A DNA stretch of 64,000 nt from NCBI GenBank assembly GCA_905235225.1, contig CAJOKE010000018.1, positions 1 through 64,000 on the forward strand, given 5' to 3'. The position numbers and the translations under genes are program-made. Under the pieces are notes generated by a model that did no database searches, was not told the origin of the DNA, and saw nothing but the letters and a program-made list of their open reading frames with translations. Source of the DNA: Paludibacteraceae bacterium. GTDB taxonomy: Bacteria; Bacteroidota; Bacteroidia; Bacteroidales; Paludibacteraceae. This document shows positions 41,717-51,921 of the stretch, piece by piece (positions within the stretch are counted from its first letter, which is position 1; each line of letters starts with the position of its first letter).

Positions 41717-43063
41717 TTATTCATCCCAGTCTATGGAATTGAGTCGTCCCCGATAAGAGTCTGCAAATGTCTGTTGCTGGTTCTGACCGCCTATAACATA
41801 CAGGTTGTTGTCCTTTACCAATACACTTTGCTTCTGCCTTGAACCATATGTGGCGGGTAATACGCACTTGGTGGTATCCGCCAATGTCCATGTATAACCC
41901 TCATCCACAGATACCAATATCTTGTTTCCACGATATACCATATCTTTATCTACACCGCCGAACATCATCAACTGCTTTTTATACCATACTACTGAAATTC
42001 CTGTCAGCGTCGAAAACTCCGGCTGCTCGATAGAGTAGTTCATAATACGGTAAAGCCCCTCTATTGTTGGCGCATATTCTATATTCCAACGACTGTTTAC
42101 GCACTCCCCGCTACGCGAATAACCGCCGATAATCGAAGCACGCAACCGGCCGCTCATACTTTCAAAGGTCACTGTTGCAAAACCGCTAATCGGAAAATTG
42201 TAATCCAACACCATCTCGGTACGGCGGATTGTGTCTGCGGCAATCTGCCCAAGTAGCAAATCCTCGGTGACTTTGTCTTCCAGAACTAACCATACCGTAT
42301 CATTGAATGACATTAGCATGGTTTCTATTGTAAAGTCCTTGTCGGAATAATCAACTATATCCCAGTTTAACCCGTCCTCGGTAGTAAACAATTTGCCATT
42401 CTCTCCGTAATAAAGTTTCTTCCCGTCGCTCAGTATGCCCTTGACACGGCACACATCCGGCAGTCCGTTAAATTCTGCTTCCGTCCATGTTGCAGCATCG
42501 AAAGATGTATAAACCCGGTTGGAGAAACCGTTGTTACAATACAAATAAAACTTATCACCCAGCAATACAACCTGTTGCTCTTCATCCTCAACGGGATACA
42601 TATTGGTAGATAATGTCTTCCATTCATATAAATCAGGATCAACGCTATGCACCGTGGTCTGAATCTCATAGGTCTTGCGCTTGGTCAGATCCGATGATAC
42701 TATTGTCATATATATAGGAGTCCGCGTAAAGTCCAGCGTGTCCGAACCGCTGACCGTAATCGTCGTATCGCCCAATTGTATCTTAACCGAACCGGGAGTC
42801 GCCTCACAACTGAAACGAGGAACAACCCGCGTCATCGGAGTCCCGTAACGAATCGAATCAACATTCCGTACAACACCGGTATCCAGACCCTCTTCGATAA
42901 TGAACTTCGCTTCCTTCAAACCCTTTATCGAATCATGTCCGGCTAAATAAAAAGTCTTCAGTTTGGCTATATTTGATGTCGCTATCGTCGAGCTTGATTC
43001 CCCGCACGATACCATTACCACTACCGTAACAAATGGTATTATATATGTTAAAAATCGCCTCAT
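41717..43063 (-). CDS. DUF6242-like lipoprotein with beta-propeller-like repeats
   Basis: Lipobox TVVVMVSCGES after MRRFLTYI; repeated exo-alpha-sialidase/kelch-like segments. Confidence 0.7.
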   Translation of the reverse strand: MRRFLTYIIPFVTVVVMVSCGESSSTIATSNIAKLKTFYLAGHDSIKGLKEAKFIIEEGLDTGVVRNVDSIRYGTPMTRVVPRFSCEATPGSVKIQLGDTTITVSGSDTLDFTRTPIYMTIVSSDLTKRKTYEIQTTVHSVDPDLYEWKTLSTNMYPVEDEEQQVVLLGDKFYLYCNNGFSNRVYTSFDAATWTEAEFNGLPDVCRVKGILSDGKKLYYGENGKLFTTEDGLNWDIVDYSDKDFTIETMLMSFNDTVWLVLEDKVTEDLLLGQIAADTIRRTEMVLDYNFPISGFATVTFESMSGRLRASIIGGYSRSGECVNSRWNIEYAPTIEGLYRIMNYSIEQPEFSTLTGISVVWYKKQLMMFGGVDKDMVYRGNKILVSVDEGYTWTLADTTKCVLPATYGSRQKQSVLVKDNNLYVIGGQNQQQTFADSYRGRLNSIDWDE

Positions 43064-43150
43064 ATTCTTACAAAATATGTCATTTCTTTGTATATTTCCG
43101 ATTTTATTTGTACCTTTGCGCCGTTTTTTAACCGACAATTATCAACCAAT

Positions 43151-43756
43151 ATGCTGTTTGAAGCCCAAATCATTGATCTAAAAAACATGCTGCCATGGGT
43201 GCGACTCCGTAAGGAAAAACAGGCTGTCCGCGCACTTGTGGAGCAAAAGCGTCGTATTTATCCTGCCGAACAGGTCGCTGCCGATTCCCAAGCTATCATT
43301 GCCCAATTGGAGCATATGCAGTGGTTTCGCGATGCCGAGACTATTATGATTTACTATCCTATTCATAATGAGGTCGATCTGCGTCCACTTCTCAAACGAT
43401 ACGAAGGACAAAAAACCTTCCTGCTCCCTGTTACTCACCGCAATTCTATTGAGCCGAGACGCTACGACGGCGAAGATATGATGCGGCGTGGCAAGTATCG
43501 TGTTCCGGAGCCTCAAACTTCCGAATGGCATGGTAAAATTGACCTTATTCTTGTCCCCGGTGTCGTTTTTGACCCGCTTTGCAATCGGATTGGACGCGGT
43601 GGCGGTTTTTATGACCGGTTCCTGAAAAAGCATCGCCATGTTCATCAGGTCGGCGTGGCTTATGACTTCCAAGTCAAAAAGCATGAAATACCGCACGGAC
43701 AATTTGACCACCCACTGGACCGCATTGTTACACCTACTCAGACCATTGGATTGTAG
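43151..43756 (+). CDS. 5-formyltetrahydrofolate cyclo-ligase family
   Basis: LILVPGVVFDPLCNRIGRGGGFYDRFL. Confidence 0.92.
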   Translation: MLFEAQIIDLKNMLPWVRLRKEKQAVRALVEQKRRIYPAEQVAADSQAIIAQLEHMQWFRDAETIMIYYPIHNEVDLRPLLKRYEGQKTFLLPVTHRNSIEPRRYDGEDMMRRGKYRVPEPQTSEWHGKIDLILVPGVVFDPLCNRIGRGGGFYDRFLKKHRHVHQVGVAYDFQVKKHEIPHGQFDHPLDRIVTPTQTIGL

Positions 43757-44495
43757 GCTGCATCGCTATCTGCCGCTGGATTTCCTTGTCTGTTTCCGGC
43801 GACAAATGCTTTTCACCGCTACGGTAATAATAAATTAAACCATAGTTCTTGCAGCTGCGCAACCGTTGGTACGGCAACTGGTTCTTGTAGTAATCTTCCA
43901 CTTGGTTCCATATCTTCAGGATGATCTCATCAGCCTGCTTGCGCAACGCTTCCAAATCACCATATACGCGATCGGTCGTTTTTCTGTGCATCTGCTGGTT
44001 GATTTGGTGTTCCCTGAAAATATCATAATGAACCTTCACCTTCGAAATCGTTGGATTATATATGGCTAAACCGCCCAAACGGATTCGCTCCTGCTCACCG
44101 TCTATGATATTCTGACCCCATACCAGAATATCCTCCTCACTGCTCAAATCCGGCAATATGTGCGACTCGCTGTCTAACTTGTATAATTCCTTGGCTTCCT
44201 TCTTTATTTCGCCGCGAATAACCGCCAGATTCAAAACCTGGATAAAATGCGATATGTACATTCGCGCATTCTGAACCATGTGACGGTATTGCTTGTTGGC
44301 GGATACACGGCTGTTGAAATTCTCGCGATACTGCGATACTTGGTTCTCAAACTGTAACAGGAATCGCTGTGCCTCCGATAAGGTATGATAATTTAGCACT
44401 TGCTCCGTAAAATCAGCTTCCGAAGCACGCTGAACAGCTGTTTGCAGTGCTTTTAACCGCGCTTGGTCTGTGTTTGGTAATCGTCTGTAAGGCAT
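43734..44495 (-). CDS. Conserved hypothetical protein
   Basis: Long ORF in consistent operon context; no recognised domain. Confidence 0.7.
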   Translation of the reverse strand: MPYRRLPNTDQARLKALQTAVQRASEADFTEQVLNYHTLSEAQRFLLQFENQVSQYRENFNSRVSANKQYRHMVQNARMYISHFIQVLNLAVIRGEIKKEAKELYKLDSESHILPDLSSEEDILVWGQNIIDGEQERIRLGGLAIYNPTISKVKVHYDIFREHQINQQMHRKTTDRVYGDLEALRKQADEIILKIWNQVEDYYKNQLPYQRLRSCKNYGLIYYYRSGEKHLSPETDKEIQRQIAMQPTIQWSE

Positions 44496-44530
44496 AATAT
44501 CGTGTAATATTTAATCAGTTTACTATCTCA

Positions 44531-45448
44531 TCATCTGGTTCTTCCCGCCAATTTTGCAGCAAGCCCCCGCAACTCCGCTACCGCTCCATTCTGCGGAACC
44601 GTTTCTAATTGCTCCAAGGCTCTGGCGGTCAGCCGCTGTATTTCTTCCTCGGCGGCTTTCCTGACACCTAATTGCTCATATTCCCTCAACACTTCTGCTA
44701 ACTCTTTGCCCTGCGTACTCCAACCGGCACCTGCCTTGGCGCGTGCCGTCAGCCACATAAATGTCTTCTTCCCTTCCCGTATATCGCCACCGATGGCTTT
44801 CCCGAATGTAGCCGGATCACCGAAACAATCCAGTAAATCATCTTGTATTTGGAACGCCAAACCGAGATTGATACCATACTCGTACAACGCCCTCTGACCT
44901 TCCTCATCCGCACCGGCGATATATGCCCCGATCTGCAATGCCGTTGCTAACAGCACACTCGTCTTGAGACGGATCATCTCCATATATTCGGCAATACTGA
45001 CATCCTCACGCTTCTCGAAGTCCACATCGTACTGCTGACCCTCGCATATCTCTGTCGCCATCTTGTTAAACATCCTCAGCACACCTGCTAATTTGTCTTC
45101 CTTGACTTCACTCAGCAGTTTGTACGCCTCTATTAGCATCTGGTCACCCGACAAAATAGCCGTGTTCTCGTCCCACTTTACATGAACGGTAGGTCTCCCG
45201 CGGCGTACAACCGCCTTGTCCATCACATCATCGTGCAGCAACGTAAAATTATGAAACACTTCCAATGCCAACGCTGCCGGCAGCACCAACTGCTCATCAC
45301 CCCCAAAAACCTGCGCCCCCAACAAAGCGAGACGCGGGCGGACACGCTTACCTCCCGCAGAAAGCGCATAACCTATCGGTTCATACAACCCCCTCGGTTC
45401 ACGCCGGTAATCCAACGATTCTATGATTTCATTTATATCTTTCATCAA
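44531..45448 (-). CDS. Polyprenyl synthetase family protein
   Basis: GGKRVRPRL, LLHDDVMDKAVVRRGRPTVH, FQIQDDLLDCFGD. Confidence 0.95.
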   Translation of the reverse strand: MMKDINEIIESLDYRREPRGLYEPIGYALSAGGKRVRPRLALLGAQVFGGDEQLVLPAALALEVFHNFTLLHDDVMDKAVVRRGRPTVHVKWDENTAILSGDQMLIEAYKLLSEVKEDKLAGVLRMFNKMATEICEGQQYDVDFEKREDVSIAEYMEMIRLKTSVLLATALQIGAYIAGADEEGQRALYEYGINLGLAFQIQDDLLDCFGDPATFGKAIGGDIREGKKTFMWLTARAKAGAGWSTQGKELAEVLREYEQLGVRKAAEEEIQRLTARALEQLETVPQNGAVAELRGLAAKLAGRTR

Positions 45449-45474
45449 TACTCTTTACTATTCTTCCGACACTC

Positions 45475-45584
45475 CACATCAGTTTCTAATCAGTTCCTGA
45501 TCAGTAGCTAATCAGTAGCTGATCAGTTCCTGAACCTTCCCGATAAGTGACATAAGACTGACCTGAAACTGCTATCAGTATCCA
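45475..45584. repeat. 11-bp-period array, about 6 strong plus 4 degenerate units
   Basis: CACATCAGTTT CTAATCAGTTC CTGATCAGTAG CTAATCAGTAG CTGATCAGTTC CTGAACCTTCC CGATAAGTGAC ATAAGACTGAC CTGAAACTGCT ATCAGTATCCA. Confidence 0.88.
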
Positions 45585-45601
45585 ATTATGCAATGCCATT
45601 T

Positions 45602-46555
45602 TCACCCTTCTATAATATCAGTCAGCACATCCTTGATATCCAATCCGGCGGCACGAACCTGCTGCGGAATGAAACTGGTGGCTGTCATACCCGGAGTCGT
45701 GTTAATCTCAAGCAGATATATATCATAACCACCTGCACTTGCACTATTCTCAATCAGTATATAATCCGTCCTGATGATTCCGTGACAGCCAAGAATGTCA
45801 TATATCTTCAAAGTCAATGCCTGTACCCTGTCACGTATTTCATCGGGAATACGCGCAGGCGTAATCTCATCCACCTCACCGTTATACTTGGCGGCATAGT
45901 CAAAAAATTCACGGCGTGTTACAACCTCCGTTATCGGGAATGCCACTGCCTTATGAGCTGTTTTATACACTCCGCAGGTAATCTCAATCCCCTTCATATA
46001 TGCCTCGCATATGACTTCAGGTCCTTCTTCAAACGCACGTTCAATCGCGGGCAATATCTGCTCACGGGTTTTAACCTTGGTGCAACCGAAACTGCTGCCG
46101 CCGACATTGCTCTTGATAAAACAAGGCAGCTTCAACTCTTGCTCCACACGATCCTCGATACCGCTCAAATCGTCTTTTCTTCGCAGTAAAATACTATCGG
46201 CGATAGCTACACCGAAACCCTTGAGGTAATGATTGCATGCGTATTTGTTAAAGGTCAATGCCGCAGGCAGAACGCCGCAGCATGAATATGGAATGTGCAT
46301 CATATCAAGATACCCCTGTAGCAAACCGTTTTCGCCCGGCGTACCGTGAATGGTGATGTAAGCATAGTCATAATGAACCAGTCGGTTGAGCGTCTGCAAA
46401 TCAGCCCCGTGCAACTCAACTATTTCGGCATCATATTTCTCTTTGTCAATAAAGGATAAAATTCCGGCAGCACTACGCAGAGACACATCATGCTCTGAAC
46501 TGTCACCGCCGGCAACTATAGCGATTTTCTTTCTTACGTTCGTTGTAGCCATCAC
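45602..46555 (-). CDS. ddl: D-alanine--D-alanine ligase
   Basis: GTPGENGLLQGYLD, FIKSNVGGSSFGCTKV, LLEINTTPGMTATSF. Confidence 0.96.
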   Translation of the reverse strand: MMATTNVRKKIAIVAGGDSSEHDVSLRSAAGILSFIDKEKYDAEIVELHGADLQTLNRLVHYDYAYITIHGTPGENGLLQGYLDMMHIPYSCCGVLPAALTFNKYACNHYLKGFGVAIADSILLRRKDDLSGIEDRVEQELKLPCFIKSNVGGSSFGCTKVKTREQILPAIERAFEEGPEVICEAYMKGIEITCGVYKTAHKAVAFPITEVVTRREFFDYAAKYNGEVDEITPARIPDEIRDRVQALTLKIYDILGCHGIIRTDYILIENSASAGGYDIYLLEINTTPGMTATSFIPQQVRAAGLDIKDVLTDIIEG

Positions 46556-46721
46556 AAACTCTTTAACTAAAAACGCGCAAAGGTACGGCTTTTTTGGGAA
46601 TTATGCAAATAAAAAGTGCAGTTTCACACACTTTTCCCGTATTTTTACGCGCTGCACTTACAAAACATTTGCACACGTGCCGAAAATACACTACCTTTGC
46701 CGTCGAAAAAAACAAAAACAT

Positions 46722-47477
46722 ATGATTATCTATTTCACCGGTACAGGCAACAGCTTGGCTATCGCACAACAGATTGCACAGGCAACTAACGACCGGATAA
46801 TGCCACTGACTGAGGCGGTACGGAAAGACTTTACGGGGGAAAAACGTATCGGCTTGATTTATCCGTCTTATGACTTTAATGCACCTCCTGCCGTTCGGAA
46901 CCTCGTTCCTCGGTTGAAAATCAATCCGCAGGCATACGTTTTCATCATTATACCCTGCGGCGCGCAAGCGGGGAATTCTATTTGGACCATCCGACGGCTG
47001 CTACGAAATAAAGGTATAGAAGTGGCATACAGCCACAAGATTCGCGTGCCGGATAACAGTGCCATTGTTTTCGGACGGAATCCGAATGACCAGATTTGGA
47101 AATTCAGCCGGTTCGCAAACCGGCTCCAAACCATTATCAATGATATTATAGCCGGAAAGCACGGACATCATTTCGCCGGATGGAGTTTGATTTCATGGAT
47201 AATGGGAACCGACCGGATGCAGGAATGGATGTTACGCACTTTCAGACCTTCAGTAAACGAAAACAAATGTATCGCCTGCGGCATATGCTCCCGGGTCTGC
47301 CCGATGCGCAATATCACAGTCGATGAAAAAGCCGCCGTCGGTCCGCATTGCACCGCCTGTCTGGCATGCTTGCACGCCTGCCCGCAGCAGGCAATCGAGG
47401 TCGGTGCCAAGTCCACCGTCAAAACCCACCAATACAGACATCCCGGTATAAAAATAAAAGACCTCACATTACGTTAG
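46722..47477 (+). CDS. EFR1-type flavodoxin-ferredoxin fusion protein
   Basis: IIYFTGTGNSLAIAQQIA flavodoxin motif and 2x[4Fe-4S] CIACGICSRVCP/CTACLACLHACP. Confidence 0.9.
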   Translation: MIIYFTGTGNSLAIAQQIAQATNDRIMPLTEAVRKDFTGEKRIGLIYPSYDFNAPPAVRNLVPRLKINPQAYVFIIIPCGAQAGNSIWTIRRLLRNKGIEVAYSHKIRVPDNSAIVFGRNPNDQIWKFSRFANRLQTIINDIIAGKHGHHFAGWSLISWIMGTDRMQEWMLRTFRPSVNENKCIACGICSRVCPMRNITVDEKAAVGPHCTACLACLHACPQQAIEVGAKSTVKTHQYRHPGIKIKDLTLR

Positions 47478-47511
47478 GCCTTTTATTCCATCTATTCAAC
47501 CGGCTACACAA

Positions 47512-48495
47512 TCACAGGCTAAGCACTTGGAGAGCCTGCCATTTGTCGTCTTTGATGTCCTTTTTCTCCTTGATAGCTTTGGTGAGCGGCACATAGACCA
47601 CTTCGCCGTTTTGTAATCCGACCATAACCGACCGCTGTTCGTCCAGCAATGCCTGAACGGCGGCACAGCCCAAACGCGAAGCCAGAATACGGTCAAATGC
47701 CGATGGCGAACCGCCCCGTTGCAGATGACCGAGAATGGTGACGCGGGTTCCATATTCCGGATGGTTCTGCTCAATCAACTTGGCTACCGCCTGCGCACCA
47801 CCCGGAATAGCATGTTCTTGTACGAGGACGATACCGCTGTTCTTATGCTTACGGCGTCCCTGACCGATAGCGGCTTCCAATTGCTCTTCCAATGTTGCGC
47901 GCTCGGGAATGATAGCCGCCTCAGCACCCGCCGCAATAGCGGCATTCAGCGTCAGGAATCCCGCATCGCGACCCATAACCTCGACAAGGAACAGCCTCTC
48001 ATGACTGGTACCCGTATCCCGCAATTTGTCAACACACTCCACTATAGTGTTTAACGCCGTGTCATATCCGATTGTTGAGTCGGTTCCCCATAAATCATTA
48101 TCAATCGTTCCGGGTATACCGATAACGGGGATATTATACTCCTGCGCCAACAAGCGGGCACCGGTGAATGAACCGTCACCGCCAATCACAATCAGCGCGT
48201 CTATCTGCTCGCGCTGCATCGTTTCAAAAGCACGCTGGCGACCCTCTGAAGTGGTAAACTCCTCACTACGGGCGGACTTGAGGATAGTTCCGCCGCGCTG
48301 AATAATTCCGCTCACATCCTGGGTCGTAAACTCTTGTACCTCACCATCCATCAGACCTTTGTATCCGCGAAAAATCGCCTTAACACGGATATTGTTGGCA
48401 ATAGCCGCACGTGTCACCGCGCGCACCGCCGCATTCATTCCCGGAGCATCACCACCTGATGTCAACACTCCGATTGTTTGAATCTTATATTCCAT
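47512..48495 (-). CDS. pfkA: 6-phosphofructokinase
   Basis: [45 protein letters not shown]. Confidence 0.98.
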   Translation of the reverse strand: MEYKIQTIGVLTSGGDAPGMNAAVRAVTRAAIANNIRVKAIFRGYKGLMDGEVQEFTTQDVSGIIQRGGTILKSARSEEFTTSEGRQRAFETMQREQIDALIVIGGDGSFTGARLLAQEYNIPVIGIPGTIDNDLWGTDSTIGYDTALNTIVECVDKLRDTGTSHERLFLVEVMGRDAGFLTLNAAIAAGAEAAIIPERATLEEQLEAAIGQGRRKHKNSGIVLVQEHAIPGGAQAVAKLIEQNHPEYGTRVTILGHLQRGGSPSAFDRILASRLGCAAVQALLDEQRSVMVGLQNGEVVYVPLTKAIKEKKDIKDDKWQALQVLSL

Positions 48496-48617
48496 AATAA
48501 AAATATTATTAATTACACGCCTAATACCATTTCTTTCAAATCGGCGTGCAAAAGTACAACTAATTTTTCAAGTATGCAAAATTATATAGAAGATTGCACA
48601 ATGGAAAACACACTATC

Positions 48618-48694
48618 CTCCCGTATGTCTCCCGTAAGCGAGTCGTAACTGAGTCGTAAGTGGCAGGTAAGTGGCAGGTAAGTGGCAGGTAAAA
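48618..48694 (+). repeat. 11-bp-period array, 7 units
   Basis: CTCCCGTATGT CTCCCGTAAGC GAGTCGTAACT GAGTCGTAAGT GGCAGGTAAGT GGCAGGTAAGT GGCAGGTAAAA. Confidence 0.93.
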
Positions 48695-48719
48695 ATAAAG
48701 ATACACGATTTTTAGAATT

Positions 48720-48752
48720 GAGGGCAAGTCAGAAAGACTCACCCTCTTGTTT
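48720..48752. terminator. Imperfect hairpin between tRNA-Met and the 11-bp array
   Basis: GAGGGcaAGTC agaaa GACTcaCCCTC; stem with a 2-nt internal mismatch. Confidence 0.45.
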
Positions 48753-48792
48753 GTATATCTCAAGTTATGAAAAGCTTTTCAAGATTGAAGAG

Positions 48793-48866
48793 TAGCGGGG
48801 CCCGGGATTGAACCGGGGACCTCATGATTATGAATCATGCGCTCTAACCAGCTGAGCTACCCCGCC
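48793..48866 (-). tRNA. tRNA-Met (CAT)
   Basis: GGCGGGG/CCCCGCT acceptor (terminal G-U), anticodon arm CATGA TTCATAA TCATG. Confidence 0.92.
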
Positions 48867-48922
48867 GCACTTTAAGCCAAAATAACCGATAGCAAACACG
48901 GTCTCTTAACCAAAAGCGGCTG

Positions 48923-48954
48923 CAAAGGTACTGCTTTAATGTCATATACACAAA
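48923..48954 (-). promoter_or_regulatory. tRNA-Met promoter
   Basis: TTTGTGTATATGACATTAAAGCAGTACCTTTG; TTTG-N20-TACCTTTG. Confidence 0.8.
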
Positions 48955-48959
48955 TTTTT

Positions 48960-48991
48960 TTTGTATTTTTTTGCAAAAAGCAGTACTTTTA
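48960..48991 (+). promoter_or_regulatory. Promoter-like element facing the metG 3' end (antisense)
   Basis: TTTG-N20-TACTTTTA with AAAAAGCAG before the -7 box. Confidence 0.55.
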
Positions 48992-49019
48992 GCATTAAAT
49001 CTGTCAAAAAATCCTAAAA

Positions 49020-51092
49020 TCATCCGACTGCAGCACCATCATGCACGGTACGGAAAGTAGTTGTCACTACCAATTTGCCATCCGCGTCCACGGCAGACAA
49101 AATCATACCTTGACTCTCTATTCCCATCATTTTGCGCGGGGGAAAATTAGCAATATAGAGAACTTGCTTGCCAATAAGGACAGACGGATCAGGATAAGAT
49201 TGCGCAATACCGCTCAATATCGTTCTTTCTCCGAATCCATCGGATAAGGTGAACTGTAACAGACGCTCGGATTTCTTCACCGGCTGACAATTCAATACGG
49301 TAGCCACCCGTATATCCATTTTGTCAAAATCATCGATGGAAACGGGAGTTTTAACAGGTTGCGGTTTCCAATTGGCAAGCTCGGCCTGCTTGGCGGCTTC
49401 CTCGTTTTCCTTTTTGATACGAGCCAGCCGATCCAATTGTTTTTGGATAGGTTCGTCATCCATCTTCTCAAACAGCAGACTTACCTCGCCTAATTGCGCA
49501 CCGGCACTTAACAGATTCAGCGAGCCGAGTGCATCCCAATTAACGGTCTCCATTCCCAGCATTTTGCGCAATTTTTCCGATGAAAACGGCAAAAACGGTT
49601 CAAATGCAATAGACAAGTTGGCAGCAATCTGTAAGGACAAGTTCAAGATAGTAGCAGTACGATCCATATCTGTCTTGGCAAGTTTCCAAGGTTCGGTATC
49701 GGCAAGATACTTATTACCGATACGCGCAAGGTTCATCGCCTCCTTCAAGGCATCGCGGAAACGGAACTCCTCAAGAAGACTCTCCAATTGCTCTTTGACA
49801 TTCTTGAATTCATCAATAGTTTGTCTGTCATAGTCGGTGAAATCGGAAGAAGTCGGTACTTTTCCACCGAAATATTTATTTGTAAGAACCAATGCACGAT
49901 TGACAAAGTTACCATAGATAGCAACCAATTCATTATTGTTTCGCGCTTGGAAATCCGCCCAAGTAAAGTCATTGTCCTTGGTCTCCGGTGCATTAGCGGT
50001 TAAGACATAACGCAGCACATCCTGTTTTCCGGGGAAATCATCAAGATACTCATTGAGCCAGACAGCCCAGTTGCGCGATGTGGAAATCTTGTCCCCTTCC
50101 AGATTAAGGAATTCATTGGACGGCACATTATCCGGCAAGATATACGACCCTTCCGCCTTGAGCATAGCAGGGAATACAATACAGTGGAATACGATATTGT
50201 CTTTACCTATAAAGTGAATAAGACGGGTTGTGTCATCTTTCCACCATGTTTCCCATTTGCCGAAACGCTCGGGTTGTGCATCGCATAACTCCTTGGTATT
50301 GGATATATACCCGATGGGGGCGTCAAACCATACATACAGGACTTTCCCCTCTGCTCCTTCAACAGGAACGGGGATTCCCCAATCCAGATCCCGCGTTACG
50401 GCACGGGGACGCAATCCGCCATCAAGCCATGACTTGCATTGTCCGTACACGTTAGGACGCCATTCTTTGTGGTCTTCAAGAATCCATTTCTCCAGCCATT
50501 GCTGATATTGGTCCAACGGAAGATACCAGTGCGAGGTCGGTTTTTTGACCAAGGCATTGCCGGTTTCGGCATTGTACGGGTTAATCAACTCTTCCGGAGA
50601 AAGTGTAGAACCGCACTTTTCACACTGGTCGCCATAAGCACCTGCCGCATGACAGTGGGGACATTCGCCACGTATATTGCGGTCAGTGAGGAAATGTCCC
50701 GTTTCTGGATCATAAAACTGCTCGGTGGTTTGCTCGATAAACTTGCCTTCATCATATAATTTGCGGAAAAAATCGGACGCGAACTTGTGATGAATAGCAC
50801 TGGTTGTCCGTGAATAGACATCAAAAGAGATACCAAAACGCTCAAAACTGGATTTGATCAATTCGTGGTATCTGTCCACGACCTGTTGGGTGGTAATTCC
50901 CTCTTTGCGGGCGCGGATAGTAACGGGTACACCATGTTCGTCACTGCCGCCGACGAAAAGGACTTCACGACCTTTGAGCCGCAGATAGCGCACATAGATG
51001 TCAGCCGGTACATAAACGCCTGCCAAATGTCCGATATGAACAGGACCATTGGCATAAGGCAGAGCTGTAGTAACTAAAGTACGTTTGAACAT
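49020..51092 (-). CDS. metG: Methionyl-tRNA synthetase
   Basis: [19 protein letters not shown]-terminal EMAP/tRNA-binding domain. Confidence 0.98.
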   Translation of the reverse strand: MFKRTLVTTALPYANGPVHIGHLAGVYVPADIYVRYLRLKGREVLFVGGSDEHGVPVTIRARKEGITTQQVVDRYHELIKSSFERFGISFDVYSRTTSAIHHKFASDFFRKLYDEGKFIEQTTEQFYDPETGHFLTDRNIRGECPHCHAAGAYGDQCEKCGSTLSPEELINPYNAETGNALVKKPTSHWYLPLDQYQQWLEKWILEDHKEWRPNVYGQCKSWLDGGLRPRAVTRDLDWGIPVPVEGAEGKVLYVWFDAPIGYISNTKELCDAQPERFGKWETWWKDDTTRLIHFIGKDNIVFHCIVFPAMLKAEGSYILPDNVPSNEFLNLEGDKISTSRNWAVWLNEYLDDFPGKQDVLRYVLTANAPETKDNDFTWADFQARNNNELVAIYGNFVNRALVLTNKYFGGKVPTSSDFTDYDRQTIDEFKNVKEQLESLLEEFRFRDALKEAMNLARIGNKYLADTEPWKLAKTDMDRTATILNLSLQIAANLSIAFEPFLPFSSEKLRKMLGMETVNWDALGSLNLLSAGAQLGEVSLLFEKMDDEPIQKQLDRLARIKKENEEAAKQAELANWKPQPVKTPVSIDDFDKMDIRVATVLNCQPVKKSERLLQFTLSDGFGERTILSGIAQSYPDPSVLIGKQVLYIANFPPRKMMGIESQGMILSAVDADGKLVVTTTFRTVHDGAAVG

Positions 51093-51093
51093 A

Positions 51094-51921
51094 TTATTTA
51101 TTGAATTTAATATTCTTAAGGTTTTTGAGACTCATATTTTTGAATGTCCATGCGTTGGCACTTGATACGGCAAACGCATCGGACAGCACCCTGATAAGTT
51201 CATCCCTGTTGACAGTACGGATGGCTGCATCATGCGCAATGGCAATTTTGCCGGTTTCTTCGGATACGACAATGGCTATGACATCGGCATTTTTCTCCGA
51301 CAATCCAAGTGCAGCGCGGTGTCTTAGTCCATAATTTTGAGGGATATTAGTCTGCTTGGAGACAGGCAGAATACATGCTGCCGAATGGAGTCTGTTCCCG
51401 ATAATAAACAAAGCCCCGTCATGCAAAGGTGTATTTTTGAAGAAGATATTCTCAATCACCAGCGAAGAAATAGTCGCATCAATGAATTCGCCGGTATCGG
51501 TGTATTCCTTCATTTCGTTATCGCCGGCAATGACAATTAGTGCGCCTGTTTTGGTCTTTGCCATATGCTCACATGCCATCACAATCTGATCCACATAATG
51601 CTCGGATTGCTGAGTGCGGTGTGTCAGCGGATGCCAGTTACTGAACCTTGCGCCGATTCGATAAAAGAAGCCGCGTAATTCTTCCTGAAATATAACAATA
51701 AGCGCAATCGCTCCGACACTGATAATACGGTCAAACAACGCTCCCGTCAATTCCAGTTGGAAGACATAACTAAGCAAATACCATGTCACCACGAATGCCA
51801 GTATTCCCCAGAACAGATTTGCCGCCCCCGAACGGCGCAATAATCGGAACATCTCATAGAAAATCAGAGCAACCAACAGTATGTCAATGGCATCTTTGAT
51901 ACCGAAAGAAAAGCCTATCAT
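51094..51921 (-). CDS. cdaA: Diadenylate cyclase (CdaA type)
   Basis: [11 protein letters not shown] (DGA) and [12 protein letters not shown] (RHR) motifs; N-terminal TM helices. Confidence 0.95.
   Translation of the reverse strand: MIGFSFGIKDAIDILLVALIFYEMFRLLRRSGAANLFWGILAFVVTWYLLSYVFQLELTGALFDRIISVGAIALIVIFQEELRGFFYRIGARFSNWHPLTHRTQQSEHYVDQIVMACEHMAKTKTGALIVIAGDNEMKEYTDTGEFIDATISSLVIENIFFKNTPLHDGALFIIGNRLHSAACILPVSKQTNIPQNYGLRHRAALGLSEKNADVIAIVVSEETGKIAIAHDAAIRTVNRDELIRVLSDAFAVSSANAWTFKNMSLKNLKNIKFNK

Noticed and set aside
45593-46189. 198-aa plus-strand ORF opposite ddl
   Set aside because: Shadow ORF; ddl motifs on the minus strand are unambiguous.
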